A stretch of 64,000 nt of DNA, taken from contig NZ_JAELVR010000013.1 in NCBI RefSeq assembly GCF_016428585.1, positions 62,001-126,000 on the forward strand, in the 5' to 3' direction. Positions 47,501 to 56,168 of the stretch are shown here, piece by piece. The translations under genes were made by a program, and so were the position numbers. The notes under the pieces are model-generated. The model ran no database searches and was not told where the DNA came from. It saw nothing but the letters and a program-made list of their open reading frames with translations. Source of the stretch: Sedimentitalea arenosa. Lineage in GTDB: Bacteria > Pseudomonadota > Alphaproteobacteria > Rhodobacterales > Rhodobacteraceae. The stretch's first letter is position 1. Every line of letters starts with the position of its first letter.

Positions 47501-47712
47501 TGGGACTCCGCATGGTCGACCAAGCGTTGGACTACGCCACCAGCACCGGCGACATATGGTTCGTGCCGCGCATCCGCGCCGTCGCCGCAGCCCTTCATCG
47601 CCGCCTCGGAAACGCCAAGGAGGCCCGCCTGCATGCGTCGCAATGCGAGCGTCTCGTGCAAGTCAATTCGCTTGGCCCCGCCTTCGTGACGACCGGCATC
47701 GCCCGGCGGTGA
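44572..47712 (+). CDS. Multidomain regulator: winged helix, cyclase-like, AAA ATPase, TPR
   Basis: A 1046-residue one-component regulator. Residues 1-100 are an OmpR/CadC-type winged helix (FELDTDTGELRRAG, then IIKTLHGKGFRLVSP). Residues 115-290 resemble a class III nucleotide cyclase but with AQIS where the metal-binding Asp is expected, so catalysis is doubtful. An AAA/STAND ATPase follows (Walker A GPAGIGKTR near 326, Walker B LILVFEDTHW near 432). About 640-1040 is a helical TPR-like region. The start is taken at MIYQFAGFEL, although the frame is open to 43996. Its divergent position suggests control of the RND pump (inference). Confidence 0.85.
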   Translation: MIYQFAGFELDTDTGELRRAGQSISIAPKAFSVLTYLVKNHDRMVSKSELLDAFWSANVSEAALQTTISLVRKALQAGPDQAPIIKTLHGKGFRLVSPVTIVADPTPMPPTTALRHVQERRLVSVLYAQISAESDGLAQVERSRLKAEFIQIARQQIEADKGQLIRMMMDDFTVSFGLTPHFEDGARRAAYCAWQLAEQVRSVGRTGVSVSFGIETGTVLNDGADSGWTAPDEIEHRASRLARDAAPGTIHINETTKLQLGEEARCVPIGQGYLLTAPPEQRSGIPARPHIRPTRFVGRKAEHAFLTAAWDGAQSGSGKAVTLSGPAGIGKTRLVSEFLAAAHLGPERKTVVQCLPRLQDSAMAPIRQMCRRLFDALPDSLLEDRLDRALLGWFLDRPERPDPILESVSDQMRRVQSRALVLRLLNEICTATPLILVFEDTHWMDRESRAYLDELARNADSMALLLLITTRSGATSASDSASLLLSPLGRDESLALLREMPEAADLGTEEAVTLVDRAGGNPFFLEELALALRSENEVRTNLPETVQSVMEVRIADLEVRARTLLYAISVAGPAARLGHVADLLGLSEAEIGSDLAHLVELGFLVAEADCYGFRHALLHDTAYAMIAPDDRKSLHKHVAHLLESMPENEPVRPETLAWHLQQADETEQALVQWTRASQAAMYRSDRQDAISFARNGLSLLAPDFPDAAEHELRLQLSLGTALMAVEGYGSARVGTALDRARVLGDGRASFKNQTRIRAGLWVHTWVAGKLAESIDHAETLLRMARQAEDPALLLQAHAGLGAVLVHAGNLTAAQDHLKAGLFHATPDIVSSITVQNSAVTCAAYASWVAGLRGNTEEMHGFCEHASDLGKAVSNPFARAISLSLCSAARMFVGDVEGCQTLASKAATLSREHHFPFWLGTGLILSGWALGQRGQFDRAFDEIDEGLAVFRETGARVQLANWYGLKADTCLSADQPELGLRMVDQALDYATSTGDIWFVPRIRAVAAALHRRLGNAKEARLHASQCERLVQVNSLGPAFVTTGIARR

Positions 47713-47870
47713 TCGCAACGCCGCCGCGATCGGTCGTCAGAACTTGCTCAGAACTTCGTCAGGATTGGTTCGCCGCCGCGGGTTAAGATGACCTCATTTA
47801 GACGTTGCGCCATTCACTTGATCGCACGGTCGGTTTGCCGACACGCGGTCAATCAAAGATCGGATTCATT

Positions 47871-50800
47871 ATGGCTTTCATTCCAAGTGATACGCGGTTT
47901 CCTCTCCAGTGGCACCTTCTGAACACCACCCCGGGCGAATACGACCTGAACGTCGTTGACGTGTGGGACGACTACGACGGGTCAGGCATCATCGTGGCGG
48001 GGCTGGACGCCGGGTTCGACTACAACCACCCGGACTATGACAATTACCGGACCGATCTGGACTGGGACTTCGAAAACAATGACTCCATTGCCCTGCCTGA
48101 ACCGGACCCCGACCTGACGGACGACACCGATGTCGATGCGCATGGCACGCCGATCCTTGGCATCGTCGGCGCCGCGCAGGACGGCGTGGGCACCGTGGGG
48201 ATCGCCTTCGGGGCCGAGCTTGTCGGCTACAAGACCGACTGGTCGCGCGACGAGGTCGAAGCCGCGATCGAGCGCGCGACGCGCGACAATCTCGACATCA
48301 TCACGATGAGCTATGGCGAAGGCAGCGGTAACATGTTCGTCCATCGTGATGACCTCGTGGATGCCGCCGAGACCGCCGCCGAGGACGGGCGCGACGGCAA
48401 GGGTCTGATCATCGTAAAATCGGCGGGCAACAGCCGCCGCGACGCCAATAACGCGTTTCGCGAGGAGACCACCGGCGAAGCGTTGGAGAATTCGCGCCAC
48501 ACCGTCGTCGTGGCCGGGGTGAGCGATGAAGGCGAACTGCCGCCCATCGCCAACCAGATCGGGGATCCGAGCGACTCCGAGAACAAGAGCTCGAGCCCCG
48601 GCGCCAACATCCTGACCACCGCGTTCTACGGGCGCGAAGGCGACTCCGTGCAGACCACCGACATCACGGGCGCGCAGGGCTATTCCAGCGGCGACTATAC
48701 CGGTTTTACCGGGACATCGGCCGCTGCCCCCCAGGTCGCAGGCGTGATCGCGCTGATCCTGGATGCCAACCCGACCTTGGGCTGGCGCGACGTGCAGGAC
48801 ATCATCGCCTACAGTTCGCGCCACATCGGCAGCACCATGGGCGCGGCCCCCATCGGCGAGGAACAGGGCACCCAACCCAACGGCGCGACCTGGTTCTGGA
48901 ATGCCGCCGACAACTGGAATGGCGGCGGGCTGCATTATTCCAACGACTACGGCTTTGGCCTGATCGACGCCAAGGCCGCCGTGCGCCTGGCCGAAACCTG
49001 GACCACGCAGAAGACCAGCGCCAACGAGGTCAACCCGGCGCGAGTCGACGGGCTGGACCGCGAAGTCACCATCGCCGCGGGTTCGACCAGTGGCGGAGCG
49101 AACTTCTTTTCTATGCGCTTTTCAAACGGCATTCAGATCGAAAACATCACGCTGGCGATCAATTTCGTCGAGGTCGCGAACCTGAACGATCTGGAAGTCT
49201 ACCTGACCTCACCGGGCGGCACACGGGTGCAACTGATCGCCGATACCGGCTGGTTCGGCGAGTTCAGCGGCAGCTGGCGGTTCGGCAGCACGGCTTTTCG
49301 CGGCGAATCCAGCGCTGGAGTCTGGCGGCTTGAGGTCCGCGATGACGATAACGCGGTATCCTCGCCGATCACGATCAACGATATCGACCTGTGGATGCAT
49401 GGATCGGCGGAAACCGAGGACGACCTCTTCATATTCACCAACGAATTCGTCCTCTACGGCGGAGTCGAAGGACATTCCACCAACTTCGACGGCGGCGTCG
49501 GGCACGATATCATCAACGCAGCGGCGGTGGACGGGTCCATTCGTATCGACCTGATGGCCGGGACCGGCGATATCGCCGGGCGCCAGCTCACCATGTCGGG
49601 GATCGAGGATGTGTTTGGCGGTGACGGCAACGACCGTCTGACCGACGGGGTCGGCGTAAACCTGCTGCGCGGCGGGCGCGGCAACGACACGCTGCGGGAT
49701 TCCGCCGCCGGCGGCAGCGATACCTTCCGTGGCAACCAGGGGCGCGACACGGTGGAAGTGACTTCGGCCATAGGCAGCGACGCCTTATATGGCGGACAAG
49801 GCCGAGACCTGATCGACTGGAGCGAAAGCGGCGAAACCTCGGCCACCTTCGATCTGGTTGCCGGCGAAGCCCGCGACACGGATGGCAACAGCGAAGTGAT
49901 GCGCAGCTTCGCCGACCTGATCGGCACAGAGCGCGCCGACACCATCATCGAGAACAACAGTCGCAACGTGATCGACGGCCATGGCGGCAACGACACGCTG
50001 ATCGTCTCCAGCATCATCCGCAGCGATGTGTTCCGGGGCGGCACCGGGCGGGACACCATAGACTGGAGCGGAGTCAACGAGCAGAACGCTCGCTTCGATC
50101 TCGGCTCGGGAACTGCGCGTGACAGCGATGGCAACACCGAGATCATGGAGTCCTTCGAGAACCTGATCGGCACGGAAAACAACGACGTCATCATCGAAAG
50201 CGGCGCGGTCAACGTGATCGACGCGCGCGGCGGCGACGACATCGTGCGCGTGACGACACTGATCGGCGACGACAGCTTTACCGGCGGGTTCGGAATTGAC
50301 AGCATCGACTGGTCCGCCTCGGCCCAAAATGGCGGCGTCTATGATCTCGTGCTCGGCACGGCACGTGCGGGAAACGAGGTCGAGACCATGTTCGGGTTCG
50401 AAAACTTCTTTGGAACCAACCAGTCCGACACGATCATCGAAGGCGCCGGCGTCAATGCGATCAACGCCGGGGCGGGAAACGACATCGTGCGCGCCACCTC
50501 GCTGATCGGGAATGACACGATCAACGGCGGCACCGGCATCGACACCATCGACTGGTCCGGATCGGCACAGGCAGGCGGGCGGTTCGATCTGGCCGGCAAC
50601 GTGGCGACGGCGAGTGCGGGGTCCGAGGCCATGATCAACTTTGAGAACCTGATCGGCACCGGCCAATCCGACACGATCATCGAAAGCGCCACGCACAACG
50701 TCGTCGACGCGGGGAGCGGAGACGACACGCTCATGGTCACGTCCCTGATCGACGGCGACAGTTTCACCGGCGGTTTCGGCATCGACACGATCAACTGGTC

Positions 50801-51818
50801 CCTGTCCGCGCAGGCGGGCGGGGTGTACGACATGTCCGGCGGGACCGCACGGTTCGGGTTCCTGTCCGAGATGATGTTCGGCTTCGAGAATTTCATCGGC
50901 ACCGACCAGAACGACAGGATCATCGAGGGCGCGGGGCTCAACGAAATACGGGCAAGCTTTGGCGATGATATTGTCGAGGTCACCACCCTGATCGGCGGGG
51001 ATTCGTTTCATGGCGGCGCCGGTGACGATATCATCGACTGGTCTGGCTCGGCCCAGGAAGACGGCATCTACGACCTGCATTTCGGCGTCGCACGGTTCGG
51101 TCGCCAGAGCGAAACGATGGTCAGTTTCGAGACCTTCATCGGAACCGACCAGGACGACAGGGTGATCCAGGGCAACCTGACCCATCTCATCCACACAGGC
51201 TCCGGCGACGACACGATCGAAGCCCGGCTCGCGGTCCATGCGACCGACTTCAACGGCGGCGCCGGGATCGATCATATCGACTGGCACGACGCGTTCGAAA
51301 CCAACGGTCGGTTCGATCTTGCCGCCGGTACCGCCCAGGGCGCAGGCGGCACGTCTGTCAGCATGGCGAATTTCGAGGATCTCACGGGGACCGTCTTCGC
51401 GGACACCATAAGGGGCAGCAACGGTGACAACATCCTGGAGGGCATGGACGGCGACGACCGAATCTTCGGTCGCGGCGGCGGCGACCGGATCCTCGGCGGT
51501 GCAGGCGATGACGATCTGCGCGGCGGCGGTGGCGACGACTTCATCTTCGATGGCGATGGCATCGACCGGATGCGAGGCGCCAATGGTGACGATGTGTTCG
51601 ACCTGATCGCCGACGACTTCGTCGACCGGATCAGAGACTTCACCATCGGATCCGACCAGATCCGGCTGTTGGGTTTCGGATTCGACGATCTGACAATCAC
51701 AGACCTGGCGTCGGGACATGTGCGCGTCCGCTATGGTGAGGACAGGCTGATCCTGCGCGACGCAGATGACACGCTGAGCGCAAGCGACCTGACCGAGGCG
51801 GCTTTCCTCTTCGCGTGA
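47871..51818 (+). CDS. Subtilase (S8) with P domain and RTX-type repeats
   Basis: A 1315-residue secreted protease. The S8 triad is Asp46 (VAGLDAGFDYNHPD), His91 (DAHGTPILGI) and Ser283 (GTSAAAPQVAG), with Asn187 (SAGN). A proprotein-convertase P domain spans about 385-515. Then come seven 81-82-residue repeats (about 640-1190, each with an IDWS core) and a terminal hemolysin-type calcium-binding block (GGAGDDDLRGGGGDD). The lack of a signal peptide and the C-terminal RTX block imply type I secretion, but no ABC exporter is in the window. The start at MAFIPSDTRF is chosen by domain position; a longer in-frame start at 47805 is less likely. Confidence 0.9.
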   Translation: MAFIPSDTRFPLQWHLLNTTPGEYDLNVVDVWDDYDGSGIIVAGLDAGFDYNHPDYDNYRTDLDWDFENNDSIALPEPDPDLTDDTDVDAHGTPILGIVGAAQDGVGTVGIAFGAELVGYKTDWSRDEVEAAIERATRDNLDIITMSYGEGSGNMFVHRDDLVDAAETAAEDGRDGKGLIIVKSAGNSRRDANNAFREETTGEALENSRHTVVVAGVSDEGELPPIANQIGDPSDSENKSSSPGANILTTAFYGREGDSVQTTDITGAQGYSSGDYTGFTGTSAAAPQVAGVIALILDANPTLGWRDVQDIIAYSSRHIGSTMGAAPIGEEQGTQPNGATWFWNAADNWNGGGLHYSNDYGFGLIDAKAAVRLAETWTTQKTSANEVNPARVDGLDREVTIAAGSTSGGANFFSMRFSNGIQIENITLAINFVEVANLNDLEVYLTSPGGTRVQLIADTGWFGEFSGSWRFGSTAFRGESSAGVWRLEVRDDDNAVSSPITINDIDLWMHGSAETEDDLFIFTNEFVLYGGVEGHSTNFDGGVGHDIINAAAVDGSIRIDLMAGTGDIAGRQLTMSGIEDVFGGDGNDRLTDGVGVNLLRGGRGNDTLRDSAAGGSDTFRGNQGRDTVEVTSAIGSDALYGGQGRDLIDWSESGETSATFDLVAGEARDTDGNSEVMRSFADLIGTERADTIIENNSRNVIDGHGGNDTLIVSSIIRSDVFRGGTGRDTIDWSGVNEQNARFDLGSGTARDSDGNTEIMESFENLIGTENNDVIIESGAVNVIDARGGDDIVRVTTLIGDDSFTGGFGIDSIDWSASAQNGGVYDLVLGTARAGNEVETMFGFENFFGTNQSDTIIEGAGVNAINAGAGNDIVRATSLIGNDTINGGTGIDTIDWSGSAQAGGRFDLAGNVATASAGSEAMINFENLIGTGQSDTIIESATHNVVDAGSGDDTLMVTSLIDGDSFTGGFGIDTINWSLSAQAGGVYDMSGGTARFGFLSEMMFGFENFIGTDQNDRIIEGAGLNEIRASFGDDIVEVTTLIGGDSFHGGAGDDIIDWSGSAQEDGIYDLHFGVARFGRQSETMVSFETFIGTDQDDRVIQGNLTHLIHTGSGDDTIEARLAVHATDFNGGAGIDHIDWHDAFETNGRFDLAAGTAQGAGGTSVSMANFEDLTGTVFADTIRGSNGDNILEGMDGDDRIFGRGGGDRILGGAGDDDLRGGGGDDFIFDGDGIDRMRGANGDDVFDLIADDFVDRIRDFTIGSDQIRLLGFGFDDLTITDLASGHVRVRYGEDRLILRDADDTLSASDLTEAAFLFA
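49780..51430 (+). repeat. Seven in-frame coding repeats of 243-246 bp
   Basis: The GACTGG (or AACTGG) that encodes the repeat core lies at 49815, 50061, 50307, 50550, 50793, 51036 and 51279, a period of 246 then 243 bp. Each unit encodes IDWS, YDL...GTAR, FENFIGT and DTIIE blocks. The repeats are diverged at DNA level. Confidence 0.85.
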
Positions 51819-51927
51819 CACTCAGCACCGTTCGCAGGGCGGCTCACGATCACGATCGAAGGCGCGGGCATGTCGCCCGCGTCTCTGGACGCTTGCCCAT
51901 GCGCCCATTCTGACGGATCATGACCCC

Positions 51928-52830
51928 ATGACCAGAACGGCGAACACCATGGGCAGCGGTCCGACCGACCAGCAACCTGCGTATCTCACGACGAAGGAAG
52001 TCGCGGATCTGCTGCGCGTGAAGGAACGCAAGGTCTATGATCTCGCGGCGGCGGGCGAAATTCCCCATCGGCGCATAACCGGCAAGCTGCTGTTTCCCGC
52101 GTCAGAGATTACCGCCTGGATCGAGGGCAACAGCGACGCGGCAACCGGCGAGCGCCCCGCGGTGCTGACCGGCTCGCACGACCCGCTTCTGGATTGGGCG
52201 ATCCGCGAGTCGGGCGCAGGGCTCGCGACGCTTTGGAACGGGAGCATCGACGGGTTGAACGTCTATGCCGAAGGTCGAGCCGCGCTCACCGGGCTGCACT
52301 TGCCGGAAGAGGACGGCTGGAACCTGCGCACCGTCGCGTCACGGGCGCTTCGGGACTGCGTCCTGATCGGCTGGTCCAAGCGGGCGCGCGGCTTGATCGT
52401 CGCGCCCGAACTGGATGGGAAAATTTCGACGTTCGCCGACACCAGTGGGCGACGACTGGTCCGACGCCAACCCGGCGCGGGGGCTGCGGCGCTTCTCGAT
52501 CGGTTGATGACGGATGCCGGTATGACCGAAGCCGATCTCGCTCCGGTCGCGGGCTTCGCGCGCACCGAAACGGAAGCCGCCGCCGCGATTTCGGCGGGCG
52601 ATGCGGACGCCGCGCTCGGCATCGAGGCGATGGCGCAGCAATTCCACCTTGGTTTCGTGCACCTGTGCGAGGAACGCTTCGACCTCCTGATCGACCGGCG
52701 AAGCTACTTCACCGAGCCCGTACAGCAGTTGCTGAGTTTCTCCCGGTCAAAGGCGTTCCACGACAAGGCCGCGGCAATGGGAGGCTATGATGTGGAAGAT
52801 TGCGGCGCCGTCCGCTGGCTCTCACCCTAG
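51928..52830 (+). CDS. HTH-periplasmic-binding-protein-like regulator, probably tungstate/molybdate-responsive
   Basis: A 300-residue cytoplasmic regulator. Residues 17-65 form an excisionase/MerR-type HTH (YLTTKEVADLLRVKERKVYDLAAAGEIPHRR). Residues 80-300 resemble a solute-binding domain of the PBP type (HDPLLDWAIRESGAGLATLWNGSIDGL, then AAISAGDADAALGIEA), as in regulators of molybdate or tungstate genes. It converges on the tupBCA operon, which supports a role in sensing the transported oxyanion (inference). The start could be the ATG at 51928 or one 21 bp later. A terminator follows. Confidence 0.75.
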   Translation: MTRTANTMGSGPTDQQPAYLTTKEVADLLRVKERKVYDLAAAGEIPHRRITGKLLFPASEITAWIEGNSDAATGERPAVLTGSHDPLLDWAIRESGAGLATLWNGSIDGLNVYAEGRAALTGLHLPEEDGWNLRTVASRALRDCVLIGWSKRARGLIVAPELDGKISTFADTSGRRLVRRQPGAGAAALLDRLMTDAGMTEADLAPVAGFARTETEAAAAISAGDADAALGIEAMAQQFHLGFVHLCEERFDLLIDRRSYFTEPVQQLLSFSRSKAFHDKAAAMGGYDVEDCGAVRWLSP

Positions 52831-52837
52831 GACGTGC

Positions 52838-52865
52838 GCGGGCGCATCATGCGCCCGCCTTTTTG
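52838..52865 (+). terminator. Rho-independent terminator after the HTH-PBP regulator
   Basis: A perfect 9-bp stem GCGGGCGCA/TGCGCCCGC with a 3-nt loop, followed by CTTTTT on the plus strand, starting 8 bp after the regulator stop. Confidence 0.88.
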
Positions 52866-52873
52866 GGCGACGA

Positions 52874-53722
52874 TCAGTCGCCCGCGTTCGGGAAAAACAA
52901 CTGCTGCCCGTCGATCTTGTAGGATGCGATGGCCGCCTGCCCTTCTTCCGAGATGATCCAGTCCACGAATTGCTGGCCAAGCTCGGCCTTGACGTTCGGA
53001 TGCTTCTCCTGGCTCACGAGGATCACACCGTACTGATTGAACATCTTGGGGTCTCCCTCGACCGCGACCGTGTAGTCGCCCTTGTTGCCGAAAGAGATCC
53101 ACGTGGCCCTGTCCGTCATGACGTACGCCCCCATCGCCGTGCCGGTGTTCAGCGTCGCGCCCATGCCGGAACCGGTCTCGCGATACCAGTTGCCCGATGC
53201 CGCGGCGACGTCCACTCCAGTCTGCTCCCAGAGGCGGAGTTCCGCCTTGTGCGTGCCGCTGTCATCCCCGCGCGAAGCGAAAGGCGCTTCCGTGTCGGCA
53301 ATCTTGGCCAGAGCCGTAACCACGTCGCTCGTGCCCGCGACCCCGGCCGGATCGCTCGCCGGACCGACGATCACGAAGTCGTTGTACATCACGTCGAAAC
53401 GCGCAACTCCGTGGCCATCCGCGACGAACTTCTCCTCGGACGGTTTCGCGTGGACCAGCAGCACATCCCCGTCGCCGTTGGCCGCGTTCTTGATCGCTTG
53501 CCCGGTGCCGACGGCAACCACGCGGACCTCGATCCCGCTCTGTTCCTCGAACATCGGCAGGATGTGTTCGAAGAGTCCCGAGTTCTGCGTCGAGGTGGTG
53601 GACTGGACGACGATGAAGTCGTCCTGTGCCATCGCCGGTCCCGACAGGCCAAGCGCCAATCCGAGAGCGGCGGACCACCCGAGAAAATTCCGTCTTTCCA
53701 AATTCGTGCTCCTTGTCTTCAT
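52874..53722 (-). CDS. tupA: Tungstate ABC transporter, substrate-binding protein
   Basis: A 282-residue periplasmic binding protein. A signal region with ERRNFLGWSAALGLALG recalls a Tat-type leader. The mature part begins with VVQSTTSTQNSGLFEHILP, the TTST signature that distinguishes TupA from molybdate-binding ModA, and continues VGTGQAIKNAANGDGDVLLVHA. It captures tungstate for the cofactor of tungsten or molybdenum enzymes. It is last in the order tupB-tupC-tupA, joined to tupC by an ATGA overlap. Confidence 0.9.
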   Translation of the reverse strand: MKTRSTNLERRNFLGWSAALGLALGLSGPAMAQDDFIVVQSTTSTQNSGLFEHILPMFEEQSGIEVRVVAVGTGQAIKNAANGDGDVLLVHAKPSEEKFVADGHGVARFDVMYNDFVIVGPASDPAGVAGTSDVVTALAKIADTEAPFASRGDDSGTHKAELRLWEQTGVDVAAASGNWYRETGSGMGATLNTGTAMGAYVMTDRATWISFGNKGDYTVAVEGDPKMFNQYGVILVSQEKHPNVKAELGQQFVDWIISEEGQAAIASYKIDGQQLFFPNAGD

Positions 53723-54513
53723 TTTGTCTCTGACGCCCCCGGTTCAAAATGGAGCCGTCCTTCCAGCCAGGCCCGCGCCACTTCGGATTGCGGGTTCTGA
53801 AGAACTTTTTCTACCGGCCCCGTTTCGGCGATCCGTCCGCCGGCCATGAAGATCACGTCGTCGCCCAGCCGCAAAGCCTGCGCGCGATCATGCGTGACCA
53901 AGACAGTGGTGACTCCCGCAGCATGGGCGTCGCCAATCAGCATCTCGACCGCGTGAGTGGAGGCCGGGTCGAGGCTGACGGTCGGCTCGTCCAGGAACAA
54001 CAGGTCCGGTGCGCAGGCCAGTGCACGCGCGATGGCCAGACGCTGCTGTTCCCCCCCGGAGAGCGTGCGGGCCGGTGACGCCGCCAGATCCTCGAGCCGC
54101 GCCATCGCCAGGGCGGCGCGTTCGCGATCCCTTCGGGCAGGGCCATGGACGCCGTGGACTCGCAGGGCGAAATCGAGATTGGCCAGAACAGAGCGCCGCA
54201 GCATGACCGGCCGCTGGAATACCATCGCTTGCCTGCGGCGGGCCGCCTTGTCCAGCGGGCGACCATTCCACAGGATCTCGCCCGAACTGGGGGCGATGAG
54301 GCCGTGCAACAGGCGCAGCAACAGGCTCTTGCCCGCGCCATTGGACCCCATGATGACGGTGCGGCGCCCCGCTTTTATGTCGAGATCGACGTCCCTGATC
54401 AGAACGCGCCCCTCCACGGCGAAGCCCAGCCCCCGCGCGGATATGACCGATGGCGCGACTTTTTCGGCCACATCGGCCCTGAAGGTTTTCATCAATGAAG
54501 CGGAATCAAGCAT
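53719..54513 (-). CDS. tupC: Tungstate ABC transporter, ATP-binding protein
   Basis: A 264-residue ABC ATPase that powers oxyanion import. Walker A GSNGAGKSLLL, Q-loop MVFQRPVML, signature LSGGEQQRLAIARAL, Walker B LLFLDEPTVSLD and H-loop VTHDRAQAL are all present. It overlaps the tupB 3' end by 8 bp and the tupA start by 4 bp. An alternative start at the internal Met (MKTFRADV) is possible. Confidence 0.92.
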   Translation of the reverse strand: MLDSASLMKTFRADVAEKVAPSVISARGLGFAVEGRVLIRDVDLDIKAGRRTVIMGSNGAGKSLLLRLLHGLIAPSSGEILWNGRPLDKAARRRQAMVFQRPVMLRRSVLANLDFALRVHGVHGPARRDRERAALAMARLEDLAASPARTLSGGEQQRLAIARALACAPDLLFLDEPTVSLDPASTHAVEMLIGDAHAAGVTTVLVTHDRAQALRLGDDVIFMAGGRIAETGPVEKVLQNPQSEVARAWLEGRLHFEPGASETK

Positions 54514-55213
54514 ATGCGGCCCTCACGGCAGAGGCACGGACGGCCATCACCGCCGCGTTCACGAACAATGCAATGGCAAGAAGGACGACCCCAAGCGCCA
54601 AGGCGAGTTCCAGATTTCCCTTGGATGTTTCCAGTGCGATGGTCGTGGTCATGACGCGGGTCACGTGATTGATGTTGCCCCCGACGATGATCACGGCACC
54701 GACCTCGGCCACCGCCCGGCCGAAGCCCGCCAGCGCGACGGTCAAAAGGCTGTAGCGCGCGTCCCACAACAGCGCACCAACGCGGTCAAGCGGCCCCACG
54801 CCAAGCGACGCGAACTGTTCGACATACTCGCGGTGCAGATCCTCGACGACCTGTTTGGTCAGCGCCGCGATGATGGGCGTGACCAGAATGGTCTGGGCTA
54901 TGATCATGGCCATCGGGGTGTAAAGCAGCTGTAGCGGACCGAGCGGGCCCGAGGCCGAGAGCATGAGGTACACCATCAGTCCTACCACGACCGGCGGCAG
55001 GCCCATCAACGCGTTCAACACCACGGCCACGATGGTTCTACCCGGAAAGCGGAAAGCGCCGACCGCAGCGCCAAGGGGCAAGCCGATCACGCAGGCGACG
55101 ATCACCGCCGTCAGGGTCACTCGCAGCGACAGCCCGATAATCTCTATGAGATCGGGATCCCAGATCAAGATCAGGCCGAACGCCTCGGTCAGAATGCTGC
55201 CAAAACTGTCCAA
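54506..55213 (-). CDS. tupB: Tungstate ABC transporter, permease
   Basis: A 235-residue inner-membrane permease with five or six hydrophobic helices and the conserved cytoplasmic loop (EYVEQFASLGVGPLDRVGALLWDARYSLL) that contacts the ATPase. It is the single membrane subunit of a TupABC importer. The start is TTG, with GGAGGGGG about 11 bp upstream. It is first gene of the operon. Confidence 0.9.
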   Translation of the reverse strand: MDSFGSILTEAFGLILIWDPDLIEIIGLSLRVTLTAVIVACVIGLPLGAAVGAFRFPGRTIVAVVLNALMGLPPVVVGLMVYLMLSASGPLGPLQLLYTPMAMIIAQTILVTPIIAALTKQVVEDLHREYVEQFASLGVGPLDRVGALLWDARYSLLTVALAGFGRAVAEVGAVIIVGGNINHVTRVMTTTIALETSKGNLELALALGVVLLAIALFVNAAVMAVRASAVRAAYA

Positions 55214-55665
55214 ACGTGTGGTTCCCCCTCCGTCACGGGAAATAAAACATGAAAACGCAGGGCAATCCAGCCCTCAACCGAAGGTTTTGGCACCGGATGC
55301 AAAGCTGCGCGCACGACAGCCGGGACTTCGATCACCGTGATGCTTCCGGCTGAAAGCAGTGATACGCGGACTGCGTCGAAGGTTAGGCTCATGACACACC
55401 AGTCCCTTAGCGTGATGTTCTTGCAGGTGTTGCCGACTTCGCCATTGCCCCGGCGATCAGCAACGGACCAAGCCGCAAGTCCACTTCAAGGCGCGCACCG
55501 ACCATGGAGCACCTACGGAGGTCACGAACGTGTGCGCTGCATTTCAAGTGTCCACCCTTGATCGAACACGCGGCCGAACGAGATACTGCATAGGTCAGCG
55601 AAAATGAGCCAAAACCCCTTGTGCCGCCGAGCTTCGGCGGAGCGAGACCGAAAGGAGAGATCGAA
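55214..55665. other. Intergenic region between tupB and the dioxygenase-like gene
   Basis: About 450 bp that should hold the tup promoter (leftward) and the promoter of the dioxygenase-like gene (rightward). I found no strong palindrome or riboswitch-like fold. A 67-codon minus-strand frame (55189-55392) has codon usage unlike the neighbours and is not called. Confidence 0.45.
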
Positions 55666-56166
55666 ATGCCTCCATTCCAAGCCAATCGTCGCAAACTGAT
55701 CATCGCAGGCACTGCTGTCGCGGGAACCGCCCTGGCAACAGGCGTGTCGGGCCTGTTCACCCCCGCAAGCGCGCAAGACCTTGCTCCGACGCGCTCGATG
55801 CGCGGCGGCAGCAACAACTACCTGCCCGGCGCGCCGATCGTCGATCGCATCGGCGGCGGCGGCTTCTGGATGACCGGCACCGTTCGCCGTGCGGGCGATG
55901 GAGTTCCGCTGCAAGGTGTCCGAATTCAGATCTGGGCTCACACAACCGAGGGCCACGAGCGTGATCCGCAAAGCCACGGCGCCACCCTCACCGGGGCCGA
56001 TGGCACCTTTCGCCTAGAAATGCCGCAGATCGTGCCCGCCTTCGGCCAGCCACACGGGCATCTCGCCTATGACAGCGGCGATTTCCAGACGGTGTTCCTG
56101 CGGCCCGTGATGTCGAGCGCGGAGGACAAAACGCTGACCGCGGATTTCGTTCTGCAGCCGGCCTGA
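55666..56166 (+). CDS. Tat-exported intradiol dioxygenase-like protein
   Basis: A 166-residue protein with a twin-arginine leader (MPPFQANRRKLIIAGTAVAG) and a small beta-sandwich like the intradiol dioxygenase/transthyretin-like fold (GTVRRAGDGVPLQGVRIQIWAHTTEGHERDP, then GTFRLEMPQI). Standard intradiol enzymes use two Tyr and two His for iron; I see His residues (AHTTEGH, SHGA, PHGHLAYDSGDF) but not the full set. The start has GGAGAG 8 bp upstream. It is followed two bases later by a ferric-reductase-like membrane protein, suggesting a periplasmic redox pair. Confidence 0.75.
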   Translation: MPPFQANRRKLIIAGTAVAGTALATGVSGLFTPASAQDLAPTRSMRGGSNNYLPGAPIVDRIGGGGFWMTGTVRRAGDGVPLQGVRIQIWAHTTEGHERDPQSHGATLTGADGTFRLEMPQIVPAFGQPHGHLAYDSGDFQTVFLRPVMSSAEDKTLTADFVLQPA

Positions 56167-56168
56167 CC

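Noticed and set aside
51865-51890. GC-rich hairpin (cgcgggc...gcccgcg) after the subtilase gene
   Set aside because: No T-run follows on either strand, so it is not supported as a terminator.
55189-55392. 67-codon minus-strand open frame overlapping the tupB start
   Set aside because: Third-position GC is much lower than in neighbouring genes, there is no known family, and it overlaps the tupB 5' end.
55214-55665. Molybdenum/tungsten cofactor riboswitch upstream of tupB
   Set aside because: No multi-stem fold with the expected conserved segments could be traced by eye.
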